From Rhodoplanes tepidamans (GTDB taxonomy: Bacteria; Pseudomonadota; Alphaproteobacteria; Rhizobiales; Xanthobacteraceae): a stretch of DNA of 64,000 nt. The notes beneath the pieces are model-generated. The model made no database searches. It worked only from the letters and a program-made list of their open reading frames with translations, and was not told where the DNA came from. The translations under genes and the position numbers were made by a program. The DNA is taken from the NCBI RefSeq assembly GCF_030813915.1, contig NZ_JAUSUJ010000014.1:62001-126000 (forward strand). The letters are read 5' to 3'. Below are positions 9,357-17,457 of the stretch, one piece after another (positions within the stretch are counted from its first letter, which is position 1; each line of letters starts with the position of its first letter).

Positions 9357-12110
9357 ATGACCATCGATCGCATCGTAAACGCCCGGAGCGACCGGCCCGC
9401 CCGCCAGGGCGCCGGGTTCCCCCCGACGCCCGAAGCCCCCCCGTGGCATGCGGCGCGGACCGACGACGTGCTGTCACGCCTGTCGGTCTCTGCCGACGGG
9501 CTGACCGACGGCGAGGCCGAGAACCGGCGGGAGATCCACGGATACAACCGCCTGCCGACGGCGACGCCGCGCAGCGTCCTGGTGCGCCTTCTCACCCAGT
9601 TCCAAAATCTCCTGATCTACGTGCTGCTGGTCGCGGCGGTCGTCACGGCCTTGCTCGGCCACCCGATCGACACCGCCGTCATCCTCCTGGTCGTCCTCGC
9701 CAACGCGGCGATCGGTTTCGTCCAGGAAGGCCGCGCCGAGAAGGCCCTCGACGCCATCCGCGGAATGATCGCCCCGCACGCCTCGGTGCTGCGCGACGGA
9801 CACCGCGTCACGCTCGGCGCGGAGGCGATCGTCCCCGGCGACGTCGTGCTGATCGAGGCGGGCGACCGGGTCCCCGCCGACCTGCGGCTGATCCGGGCCC
9901 GCAACCTCAAGATCGAGGAGGCGATCCTCACCGGCGAGTCGGTCGCGGTCGAGAAGGACGTGCGGCCCGTGGCGGCCGAGGCCGCCCTCGGCGACCGCGC
10001 CTCGATGGCGTTTTCCGGAACCGTCGTGGCCGCCGGCCAGGGACGCGGCGTCGTGGTGGCGACCGCGCTCGATACCGAGCTCGGCCGGATCAGCGCGCTG
10101 CTCGGCACCGTCGAGACGCTGACGACGCCGCTGCTGCGACAGATGAACCGGTTCGCCCGCCAGCTCACGGTGACGATCCTCGGCGTCAGCGCGGTGGTGT
10201 TCGGCTTCGCCGTCCTGCTGCGCGGCTATGCGTGGCCGGACGCGTTCATGGCGGTGGTCGGGCTCGCCGTCGCCGCCATTCCGGAAGGGCTGCCGGCCGT
10301 GATGACCGTCACGCTCGCCATCGGGGTCCAGCGGATGGCCGCCCGCAACGCCATCGTGCGCCGCCTTCCCGCCGTCGAGACGCTCGGATCGGTCTCGGTG
10401 ATCTGCTCCGACAAGACCGGAACGCTGACCCGCAACGAGATGACGGTGCAGACCGCGGTGACGGCGGCCGCCGAGATCGAGGTGACGGGCTCGGGCTACG
10501 AGCCGCGCGGCGCGTTCCGCCACGCCGGGCGCGACATCGCGGCGGCGGACCTGCCGATCCTCGACGAGCTCGCCCGCGCGGCGCTCCTGTGCAACGACGC
10601 GACTCTGCGCCCGACCGAGACGGGCTGGATCGTCGACGGCGACCCGATGGAAGGCGCGCTGGTCTCCTTCGCCGTGAAGGCCGGGCACGACGCCGACCTC
10701 CTGCGCCGGCAGATCCCGCGCACCGACGAGATTCCGTTCGACACCCGCCATCGCTTCATGGCGACCCTGCATCACTCGCACGAGGAGACGACCGTCGCCT
10801 ACGTGAAGGGCGCGCCCGAGCGGGTGATCCGGATGTGCACGCGGCAGGCCGGCCCGGATGGTCCGGTCCCGATCGACGCGACCCGCTGGATCGAGACCGT
10901 GGAGGCGCTGGGAGACGAGGGACAGCGGGTGCTGGCGCTCGCCCGCAAGGCGATGCCGCACGGCACCGTGACGCTCGACTTCGCCGACGTCGAAGGCGAT
11001 CTGGTGCTGCTCGGCCTCGTCGGCCTCATCGATCCGCCGCGCGAGGAGGCGATCGTCGCGGTCGGCGAATGCCGGGATGCGGGCGTCCGCGTCAAGATGA
11101 TCACGGGCGACCATGCCGCGACGGCGCGCGCCATCGCCGCCCGGCTCGGCCTCGCCCGACCCGACTCGGTGATCACCGGCGAGCGGCTGGACGGTCTCGA
11201 CGACGACGCCTTCGCGACGGCGGCCCGCGACACGACCGTGTTCGCCCGCACCAGTCCCGAGCACAAGCTGCGCATCGTCACCGCCCTGCAGGCGAACGGC
11301 GAGATCGTCGCCATGACGGGCGACGGCGTCAACGACGCCCCCGCGCTGAAGCGCGCCGACGTCGGCATCGCCATGGGCCGCAAGGGCACCGAAGCCGCCA
11401 AGGAGGCGGCCGAGATGGTGCTGGCCGACGACGACTTCGCCTCGATCGTCGCCGCCGTGCGCGAGGGCCGGACCGTCTACGACAATATCACGAAGGTGAT
11501 CGGCTGGACGCTGCCGACCAACGGCGGCGAAGCCATGGCGATCGTCACCGCGATCCTGTTCGGGCTGGCGCTGCCGATCACGCCGGTGCAGATCCTGTGG
11601 ATCAACATGATCACGGCGGTGGCGCTCGGGCTGACGCTGGCCTTCGAGCCGACCGAGCCCGACGCGATGCGCCGCCCGCCGCGGGCGCCGGACGCGCCGA
11701 TCCTGTCGGGACTCCTGGTCTGGCGGGTGGTGCTCGTCTCGCTGTTCTTCGTCGCCGGCGCCTTCGGCATGTTCTTCTGGGCGGAGAGCCGGAGCATTCC
11801 GATCGAGGAGGCGCGAACGATCGTCGTCAACACGGTCGTGGTGATGGAGATGGTGTACCTGTTCAGCATCCGCCGTCTCCACGCGACGTCGCTGTCCTGG
11901 ACCGCCGTGGCCGGTACGCCCGCCGTGCTGACCGGGGTGGCCGCGATCGCGGCTGCCCAGCTCCTGTTCACCTACGCGCCCTTCATGCAGGTGCTGTTCG
12001 CGACGCGTGCGATCTCGCCGCTGGACGGCATCGCGATTCTCGCCGTCGGGATCGCCCTGTTCGTCGCGCTGGAGATCGAGAAGCTGGTCCGCCGGCGCCT
12101 GTGGCCGTGA
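9357..12110 (+). CDS. P-type cation-transporting ATPase (type II, HAD-IC)
   Basis: A 917-residue membrane ATPase. Landmarks are an N-terminal cation-ATPase domain, TGES in the actuator domain, IPEGLPAVMTVTLAIG in M4, phosphorylation site DKTGTLT, MTGDGVNDAPALK hinge and about ten membrane segments. The PEGLP motif points to the Ca2+/Na+/K+-type group rather than heavy-metal pumps. M6 reads WINMITAVALGLTLAFEP and lacks the Asp that SERCA uses for Ca2+, so the ion is uncertain. I chose the ATG at 9357 (MTIDRIV) over one 123 bp upstream because the extension has no family character. It may be co-transcribed with pyk. Confidence 0.9.
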   Translation: MTIDRIVNARSDRPARQGAGFPPTPEAPPWHAARTDDVLSRLSVSADGLTDGEAENRREIHGYNRLPTATPRSVLVRLLTQFQNLLIYVLLVAAVVTALLGHPIDTAVILLVVLANAAIGFVQEGRAEKALDAIRGMIAPHASVLRDGHRVTLGAEAIVPGDVVLIEAGDRVPADLRLIRARNLKIEEAILTGESVAVEKDVRPVAAEAALGDRASMAFSGTVVAAGQGRGVVVATALDTELGRISALLGTVETLTTPLLRQMNRFARQLTVTILGVSAVVFGFAVLLRGYAWPDAFMAVVGLAVAAIPEGLPAVMTVTLAIGVQRMAARNAIVRRLPAVETLGSVSVICSDKTGTLTRNEMTVQTAVTAAAEIEVTGSGYEPRGAFRHAGRDIAAADLPILDELARAALLCNDATLRPTETGWIVDGDPMEGALVSFAVKAGHDADLLRRQIPRTDEIPFDTRHRFMATLHHSHEETTVAYVKGAPERVIRMCTRQAGPDGPVPIDATRWIETVEALGDEGQRVLALARKAMPHGTVTLDFADVEGDLVLLGLVGLIDPPREEAIVAVGECRDAGVRVKMITGDHAATARAIAARLGLARPDSVITGERLDGLDDDAFATAARDTTVFARTSPEHKLRIVTALQANGEIVAMTGDGVNDAPALKRADVGIAMGRKGTEAAKEAAEMVLADDDFASIVAAVREGRTVYDNITKVIGWTLPTNGGEAMAIVTAILFGLALPITPVQILWINMITAVALGLTLAFEPTEPDAMRRPPRAPDAPILSGLLVWRVVLVSLFFVAGAFGMFFWAESRSIPIEEARTIVVNTVVVMEMVYLFSIRRLHATSLSWTAVAGTPAVLTGVAAIAAAQLLFTYAPFMQVLFATRAISPLDGIAILAVGIALFVALEIEKLVRRRLWP

Positions 12111-12201
12111 AGCCGGCGGCGCGGACACGTCGCTCGCCACGCCGACGGGGGACAGGAGGCAGATCCGGCATCACGGGCCGGACGGACGGTCCCGCGGATG
12201 T

Positions 12202-12870
12202 TCAGGCGGCCTTTGCCATCTGGCGGGCGCCGAGGCGGTCGAAGATCACGTAATGGCCCTTGAACCACGGCTCGGCCGCGAGCGCGGCCCGCCAGGGCGT
12301 CTCGCGGGCCCGCCGCCGCGCGTCCGACTCCATGACGCCGCGATCGGAGAGATAGTGGAGCGCCAGCCGGTTGTACTTCTCCGGCGCGCCGTCGACGACG
12401 TCGAAGCGCCGCACGCCGAGCCAGCGCGGATCGGACAGCAGCAGCGGCACGTGGTCCTGGTCGTACCACGCGTCGAAGGCCGCGCAGCGATCCTCCGGCA
12501 CCGCGAAGAACACGGCATAGAGCACCGGCGCGTCGAGCAGCACGTCGCCGCCCGGCCCGGCTTCGGCGATGGTGCGCCCGACATAGCGAGTGAAGCCCGA
12601 CACCGCGCCGAGGATGTCGCGGGTGAGGTCGGAGGGGCTGTTCTTGATGACGCCGTATTCCGGGGTCTTCAGCGCCTCCGGCCCGTCCATCTCGTAGACG
12701 GCGAGATAGTTGCGGGTCGTCCCGTCGCGGTAGCGCTGCGCACTGCGGAAGCCCGGCGCCCCCATGCGCACGGGAATGTGCTCGGTGTCGTACCAGTCGT
12801 TGAAGGTGTGCTCGAGCGCCTCGGGCGGCGTCATTTCCGAGAACAGGATCCCGCGGCCAATCGCGCCCAT
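12202..12870 (-). CDS. EthD-like dimeric alpha/beta-barrel protein with two repeats
   Basis: A 222-residue soluble protein. Two related segments are visible: FNDWYDTEHIPVRM near residues 23-36 and FDAWYDQDHVPLLL near residues 129-142, each the WYD-[ED]-H-[IV]-P signature of EthD/dimeric alpha-beta barrel proteins, so the gene looks like an internal duplication. Catalytic role is unknown. Relatives occur in catabolic clusters and are often assigned to ring or lactone chemistry without proof. Its promoter contains the same ATTGTCNGACAAT operator as the catabolic operon starting 9 kb away, so I infer a role in the same pathway. It is convergent with the P-type ATPase gene. Confidence 0.75.
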   Translation of the reverse strand: MGAIGRGILFSEMTPPEALEHTFNDWYDTEHIPVRMGAPGFRSAQRYRDGTTRNYLAVYEMDGPEALKTPEYGVIKNSPSDLTRDILGAVSGFTRYVGRTIAEAGPGGDVLLDAPVLYAVFFAVPEDRCAAFDAWYDQDHVPLLLSDPRWLGVRRFDVVDGAPEKYNRLALHYLSDRGVMESDARRRARETPWRAALAAEPWFKGHYVIFDRLGARQMAKAA

Positions 12871-12890
12871 GTCGTCCTTCCATTTGCCTG

Positions 12891-12926
12891 ATTGTCAGAC
12901 AATATTGAACCTCGCCGCCGTGTCAA
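12891..12926 (-). promoter_or_regulatory. Promoter and GntR-type operator of the EthD-like gene
   Basis: On the minus strand a -35 TTGACA (12921-12926) is followed after 16 bp by a -10 TATTGT (12899-12904). A perfect 13-bp palindrome, ATTGTCAGACAAT on the plus strand (12891-12903), covers the -10 and start region, ideal for repression. The predicted start near 12892 leaves a 22-nt leader to the ATG at 12870. The same architecture is found at 21830-21865. Confidence 0.75.
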
Positions 12927-13169
12927 CGGGAGATGCGGGCCGGCCTCGTCGGAGTTGTCGGGACGCCCGTCGATCGCGCGCTCGCGGCGACCGCGCCGGC
13001 AGGCGGCGGCAGGCCCGGGCGGCCGGAGAAGCGGGCGTCGGGGACCGAGCGCCGGCCAACGGCGCTCCGGTACCGGCGCGGCTCGCCGCAGTCCCTGATT
13101 CTCCGTGATGACGCGCCGAGCGCGAACCACAGCGCCGCCAACGCGTTGGGTCTCCACAAGGAGAACAAG

Positions 13170-13787
13170 ATGAAACATCGTTTGATCGCCCTCGCGGCCG
13201 CAGCCGCCGCGCTCACCTTCAGCCCGTCGCTGCAAGCCGCGCCGCTCGGGGCGAGCGGCGGCATCCGCGCCGCGGTGGACGGGATGGACCTCGCCGAGCA
13301 GGTCCAGTTCTTCTACGGCGGTCGCCGCTACTGCTGGTACGACGGCGGCTGGCGCGGCCCCGGCTGGTACCGTTGCGGGTTCGCCTGGCGGCGCGGGCTC
13401 GGCTGGGGCGGTCCGCTCGGCTGGCACGGCTGGCGGCACGGCGGGCCCCGGCACGGCTATCACGGACCGCGGCGCGGCGGCCCGCAGATGGGTCGTCCGG
13501 TTCCGGGGCCCGGCCGGATGGTCGGGCCCCGTTCCCCGGGCATGCGGCAGGGCGGCCCCGGGCCCGGGGCTCCGCGCGGCAGCATGTCGGGCGGACGCCC
13601 GGGCGGCGGCACGACCGGGATGAGCAGCGGCGGCGGGCCACGCGGTGATGGCGGCCCGGGCGGCGGCGCCATGCGCGGTGGCGGTGCTGGTGCCGGTGGC
13701 GGTGGTGGCGGCGGCGCTGGTCCGGGCGGCGGCGGCGGACCGCGCGGCGGCGGCGGCGGTGGTGGCGGCGGCGGCCCGGGTCGCTGA
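13170..13787 (+). CDS. Exported Gly/Arg/Pro-rich low-complexity protein
   Basis: A 205-residue protein with a clear signal peptide (MKHRLIALAAAAAALTFSPS, cleaved near QAAP). A short segment rich in Trp, Tyr and Gly with two Cys follows (RRYCWYDGGWRGPGWYRCGF). The remainder is a long Gly-rich tail of GGPGPG and GGGG runs with Met, Arg and Pro. I chose the ATG at 13170, preceded by AAGGAG, rather than one 237 bp upstream. Similar small secreted WYxxGWxGxGW proteins are common in Hyphomicrobiales and have no known function. A strong terminator follows. It may be a surface or matrix protein; this is inference. Confidence 0.75.
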   Translation: MKHRLIALAAAAAALTFSPSLQAAPLGASGGIRAAVDGMDLAEQVQFFYGGRRYCWYDGGWRGPGWYRCGFAWRRGLGWGGPLGWHGWRHGGPRHGYHGPRRGGPQMGRPVPGPGRMVGPRSPGMRQGGPGPGAPRGSMSGGRPGGGTTGMSSGGGPRGDGGPGGGAMRGGGAGAGGGGGGGAGPGGGGGPRGGGGGGGGGGPGR

Positions 13788-13825
13788 TCGCACGCGCAAC
13801 TCTCGAGTATTCCGAGCACTGATCG

Positions 13826-13852
13826 GCGGGCCGCTCCGGCGGCCCGCTTTTT
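13826..13852 (+). terminator. Rho-independent terminator after the Gly-rich gene
   Basis: A perfect 9-bp stem, GCGGGCCGC and GCGGCCCGC with loop TCCG, is followed immediately by TTTTT. It lies 39 bp after the stop of the Gly-rich gene and ends its transcription. Confidence 0.9.
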
Positions 13853-14020
13853 CGCGCCCCGGGTCCGCCTTCGACCGGCGAGCCCGCGACGACGCGGCCG
13901 TGACCCTCGCAGCCTCGGCTTCGCGGATTCGACTATCGAGATTTCGACTTTCAGCGCAGCTCGTCCTATTCCGGACGCGACGCGAGCGGGTGCCGCGCGG
14001 AACGTCGCGGGGGACGGATC

Positions 14021-14641
14021 ATGCACGTGGTGCTGCTGGGGGATTCGGTGTTCGACAACGCCGCCTATGTGGCGGACGGCGGCGACGTGCTCTCGGCGCT
14101 CCGCCGCCTCCTGCCGCCCGGGGCGACCGCCACGCTGCTGGCCCGCGACGGTGCCACCATGGACGATCTGCCGGACCAGCTCGTGCGACTTCCGCCGGAC
14201 GTGACGCATGTGGTGGTCAGCATCGGCGGCAACGACGCGCTCCGGCAGTTCGACCTGCTCGACTCGCCGGTGCGATCGGTCGCCGAGGCACTGGACCGGC
14301 TCGCCGGGGTGCGCGACCGCTTCCTGGCGCGCTACACGGCCGTGGCGGACGCGATCCGGGCGACCGGACGTCCGGCCGCACTGTGCACCATCTACGAGCC
14401 GCGCTTCCCCGACCCCGCCCTGCGACGGACCGCCACCGCGGCGCTCACGCTCCTCAACGACACGATCACCCGGGCCGTGTTCGCCCGCGCCCTGGTGCTG
14501 ATCGATCTCCGCCTCGTCTGCGCCCGCGACGAGGACTTCGCCAATCCGATCGAACCCTCGGCGGCCGGCGGTGGCCGGATCGCCGCTGCCGTCGCACGCT
14601 TCGCCGCCCGCCCGCCCGCGGGGCCGACGGTGGTCACGTGA
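14021..14641 (+). CDS. SGNH/GDSL-type hydrolase
   Basis: A 206-residue protein of the SGNH esterase fold. Block I is LLGDSVFDN with the nucleophile serine at residue 9; block III is SIGGNDALR with the oxyanion Asn. Family block V normally has D-x-x-H. The matching C-terminal region here reads FANPIEPSAAGGGRIA and has no His in the expected place, so the catalytic base is missing or replaced. No signal peptide is seen. It stands alone between the Gly-rich gene and the convergent ABC operon. The substrate is unknown. Confidence 0.8.
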   Translation: MHVVLLGDSVFDNAAYVADGGDVLSALRRLLPPGATATLLARDGATMDDLPDQLVRLPPDVTHVVVSIGGNDALRQFDLLDSPVRSVAEALDRLAGVRDRFLARYTAVADAIRATGRPAALCTIYEPRFPDPALRRTATAALTLLNDTITRAVFARALVLIDLRLVCARDEDFANPIEPSAAGGGRIAAAVARFAARPPAGPTVVT

Positions 14642-14698
14642 TCCGGGCGGCGAAGCCGCCCGCGCCCGGGAGCCGGAGCGGGCGGCGCGCCCTCGGCC

Positions 14699-15529
14699 TC
14701 AGTCGTGGTTGCCCGCCATCTCGGCCTGCCACGGCGCGACGCGGCGCTCGATCGTGCCGACCAGGGCGTTGAGCAGGGTCGCCAGCACCATCAGCACGAC
14801 GATCGGCACGAACATGCGGGCGGTGTCGAAGGCGTTGGCCGCGTTGATGATGATGCCGCCGAGGCCGGAGATGGCGGTGAAGAACTCGGCGATCACCATG
14901 GCGACGACGCCGCGGCCGACCGACAGCTTCAGGCCCGCCATGATGTAGGGCAGCGTCGCCGGCAGCACGATGCGGCGCAGGATGACGAGATCCGGCGCCA
15001 CGAAGGCGCGGCCGACCTCGATCAGCGGCTTCGGCACCACCTTGACGCCGAGCCAGGTGTTGATGGCGATCGGGAACACGCACATCAGGAAGATGACGGC
15101 GACCTTCACCCAGAAGCCGAGGCCGAGCCACAGCACCAGCAGCGGCACCAGCGCGACCAGCGGCATCGCGTAGCCGCCGGTGACGAGCAGCCCGAGCGCC
15201 GCCTCGACGGTGCGGAAGCGGCCCAGCACCAGGCCGAGCGGCACGCCGACGACCACCGACATCGCATAGCCGAGAACGAAGGGCTGGATGCTCTCGGCGA
15301 GCGCGCGGACGAGCTCGCCACTGGCGACGAGCTCCCAGCCGGCGACGGCGATGGCGCTCGGGTACGAGCCGAACACCGGATTGATGTCGCGCCCGAAGAT
15401 CTCCCAGGCGACGAGCAGCGCCACGATCGTTCCGGTGCTGATGATCCAGCGCGGGAGCGGCTTGCGCCTGGCGCGGCGGCTGCGGCCGGAGGCGTCGAGC
15501 GACAGGTTCTGGCTGGCCAGATCGACCAT
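14699..15529 (-). CDS. ABC transporter permease (SsuC/TauC type)
   Basis: A 276-residue inner-membrane permease with six hydrophobic segments and the EAA-type cytoplasmic loop around LIEVGRAFVAPDLVILRRIVLPATLPYI. This is the BPD_transp_1 fold of nitrate/sulfonate/taurine-type importers. The start at 15529 (MVDLASQN) has AGGAG at good spacing. It is the last gene of the minus-strand catabolic operon, 26 bp after the ATPase gene, and pairs with the ATPase and the NMT1-type binding protein. Confidence 0.92.
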   Translation of the reverse strand: MVDLASQNLSLDASGRSRRARRKPLPRWIISTGTIVALLVAWEIFGRDINPVFGSYPSAIAVAGWELVASGELVRALAESIQPFVLGYAMSVVVGVPLGLVLGRFRTVEAALGLLVTGGYAMPLVALVPLLVLWLGLGFWVKVAVIFLMCVFPIAINTWLGVKVVPKPLIEVGRAFVAPDLVILRRIVLPATLPYIMAGLKLSVGRGVVAMVIAEFFTAISGLGGIIINAANAFDTARMFVPIVVLMVLATLLNALVGTIERRVAPWQAEMAGNHD

Positions 15530-15555
15530 GGTGATCTCCTCGCGCGGCAGCGGGC

Positions 15556-16338
15556 TCAATGGACGACGTCCGGCGCCTGATGCAGCGCCTTCCAGATGCG
15601 ATAGCGGATCTCGCCGAAGGCCGGCGACGAGCGCAGCCGGCCGATGTCGCCGCGCGGCCGCGGCAGGGCGACGTCGACGATCTCCTGCAGCTCGCCGTCC
15701 CGCATCACCACGACGCGGTCGGCGAGCAGAACGGCCTCGTCGAGATCGTGGGTGACGAACAGGATGGTCTTGCCGGTGCGGGCCTGGATGTCGAGCAGCT
15801 CGATCTGCAGCGACTCGCGCGTCTGCGCGTCGAGCGCGCCGAACGGCTCGTCCATCAGCAGCACCTTGGGGTCGATCGCCAGGGCGCGGGCGATGCCGAC
15901 GCGCTGGCGCATGCCGCCCGAAAGCTGATAGGGGCGACGATTCCAGGAGTCCTTCAGGCCGACCAGGTCGAGATAGCGCATCGCGGTGTCGTGCAGCTCG
16001 GCCCCGCGCATGCCCTTCATCTCGAGGCCGAACTGGACGTTCTGCAGCGCCGTCAGCCAGGGCAGCAGCTCGGCGTGCTGGAACACCATGCCGCGGTCGT
16101 AGCCGCAGCCGTGCACCTCGCGCCCGTCCACCATCACGTGGCCGTGGCTCGCCTGCTCGAGTCCCATGGCGACGCGCAGCGCCGTGGTCTTTCCGCATCC
16201 GCTCGGCCCGATCAGCACGGCGATCTCGCCGTCCCGGATCGTGAAGCTGACGCGCTTCAGCGCGAACACCGTATGGGCCGCCGCGCCGACACCGGACGTG
16301 AACCGCTTGGTCACGTCCACAAGGCTGACTTCTCCCAT
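15556..16338 (-). CDS. ABC transporter ATP-binding protein (SsuB/TauB type)
   Basis: A 260-residue ATPase with Walker A GPSGCGKTT, signature LSGGMRQRVGIARAL, Walker B VLLMDEPFGALD and switch His in FVTHDLDEA. These are the marks of the nitrate/sulfonate/taurine import family. The ATG at 16338 (MGEVSLVDV) has GAGGAG upstream and was preferred over a longer reading. It lies between the permease and binding-protein genes in the same operon and energises uptake. Confidence 0.93.
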   Translation of the reverse strand: MGEVSLVDVTKRFTSGVGAAAHTVFALKRVSFTIRDGEIAVLIGPSGCGKTTALRVAMGLEQASHGHVMVDGREVHGCGYDRGMVFQHAELLPWLTALQNVQFGLEMKGMRGAELHDTAMRYLDLVGLKDSWNRRPYQLSGGMRQRVGIARALAIDPKVLLMDEPFGALDAQTRESLQIELLDIQARTGKTILFVTHDLDEAVLLADRVVVMRDGELQEIVDVALPRPRGDIGRLRSSPAFGEIRYRIWKALHQAPDVVH

Positions 16339-16427
16339 GCTCGTCTCCTCGGGACGCCCGCGACGGGGGCTCTGCTCGCTCCGAAGCGTGGCGGCCGGCA
16401 CCGGTCAGTCGGTCACACGGCCGGGCG

Positions 16428-17432
16428 TCATTTCCCGACCAGCTCGAGGGCGCGGGCGCGCGGCTTCTCGTCGACCATGGCCTTCACGTCGACGGGCTTG
16501 GTGAGGTTTCCGGTCTTGGTCAGCAGGTCGCGCATCCAGGTGAGCTTCTCGACCGGGATCGGCATCGCCGGGTCGATGGCAGAGAGCTTCACGACCTCGT
16601 CGTGGACGTAGCCGGCGCGCGGGTCGTCAGCCTTGACGCCGGTGACCTCGCTGGTCACCGCGATCATCCTGTCGCGGTTGTCGAGCGCATAGCGCCACGA
16701 CGCCATCGAGGCCGCCAGGAACCGGGCCGCGTCGTCGCCGCGCTCCGCCAGCGTCTTGCCGGACACGTAGGTGCAGAAGCGGATGTACTCGGGAACCACG
16801 TCGTGGGCGTGGACCAGCATCTTGACGCCGAGCTTGTCCGCCACCGGGGCGAAGCCGGTCGCCGCCGCCGCGGCGTCGACGACGCCCGCCGTCACCGCCT
16901 TGAAGCGGTCGCCGTCGCTGCCCAGCACGCTGAACCGCACCTCGTTTCCGGCAATGCCGGCCTTGTCGAGCACGGCGCGGGCGAAAAGGTCGGGCAGCGC
17001 GCCGGGACCGGAGATTGCCAGCGTCTTGCCCTTCAAATCGGCGACGCCGCCGACACTCTTCTTGGCCCAGAGTGCGTAGGTGAGGCCCGGCCAGTAGCAG
17101 CCGACGACCTTGATGTCGGCGCCGCGCGAGGCGGCGATCAGCGGCGCGCCCGGGCTGCCCTCGTAGCTGTCGAGCTCGCCGGCCAGCATGGCCCGCAGGG
17201 CGAGCGCGTCGCCCTTGAACTGCATCATCTGCAGGTCGATGCCCTGCTTCTCGGCGAAGCCGCCCTTGGCCGCCATGAAAACGAAGCCGGCGTCGCTCTT
17301 CGCCTCGACGACGCCGTGACGCCACGGCTTCAGCTCGGCGGCCGACGCCGCGCCGGGCAGCGCCATCGCCGTGAGCAGCACGACGCGGCCGAGGAGCCTG
17401 TTCGCCGGAAACCAGCTCGATCGTGAGCTCAT
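16428..17432 (-). CDS. NMT1/THI5-like periplasmic substrate-binding protein
   Basis: A 334-residue exported binding protein with a signal peptide (hydrophobic LLTAMALPGAASA, cleavage near residue 31). The mature part has the SsuA/THI5 two-lobe pattern (GFVFMAAKGGFAEKQGIDLQ, residues about 49-68; GKTLAISGPGALPDLFARAVL). It delivers its ligand to the permease/ATPase encoded downstream. Because it follows UbiD and amidase genes in one operon, the ligand is probably the heteroaromatic acid or amide degraded by those enzymes (inference). Confidence 0.9.
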   Translation of the reverse strand: MSSRSSWFPANRLLGRVVLLTAMALPGAASAAELKPWRHGVVEAKSDAGFVFMAAKGGFAEKQGIDLQMMQFKGDALALRAMLAGELDSYEGSPGAPLIAASRGADIKVVGCYWPGLTYALWAKKSVGGVADLKGKTLAISGPGALPDLFARAVLDKAGIAGNEVRFSVLGSDGDRFKAVTAGVVDAAAAATGFAPVADKLGVKMLVHAHDVVPEYIRFCTYVSGKTLAERGDDAARFLAASMASWRYALDNRDRMIAVTSEVTGVKADDPRAGYVHDEVVKLSAIDPAMPIPVEKLTWMRDLLTKTGNLTKPVDVKAMVDEKPRARALELVGK

Positions 17433-17457
17433 GACATCTCCTTCAGGTGCACCCGGA

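Noticed and set aside
7598-12253. A 1551-codon open frame spanning pyk and the P-type ATPase gene
   Set aside because: It is the alternative frame of two well-recognised genes; its translation is Arg/Gly/Asp-rich low complexity, as expected from GC-rich DNA read out of frame.
12933-13169. N-terminal extension of the Gly-rich protein
   Set aside because: The internal ATG at 13170 has AAGGAG and begins a perfect signal peptide; the extension would bury it.
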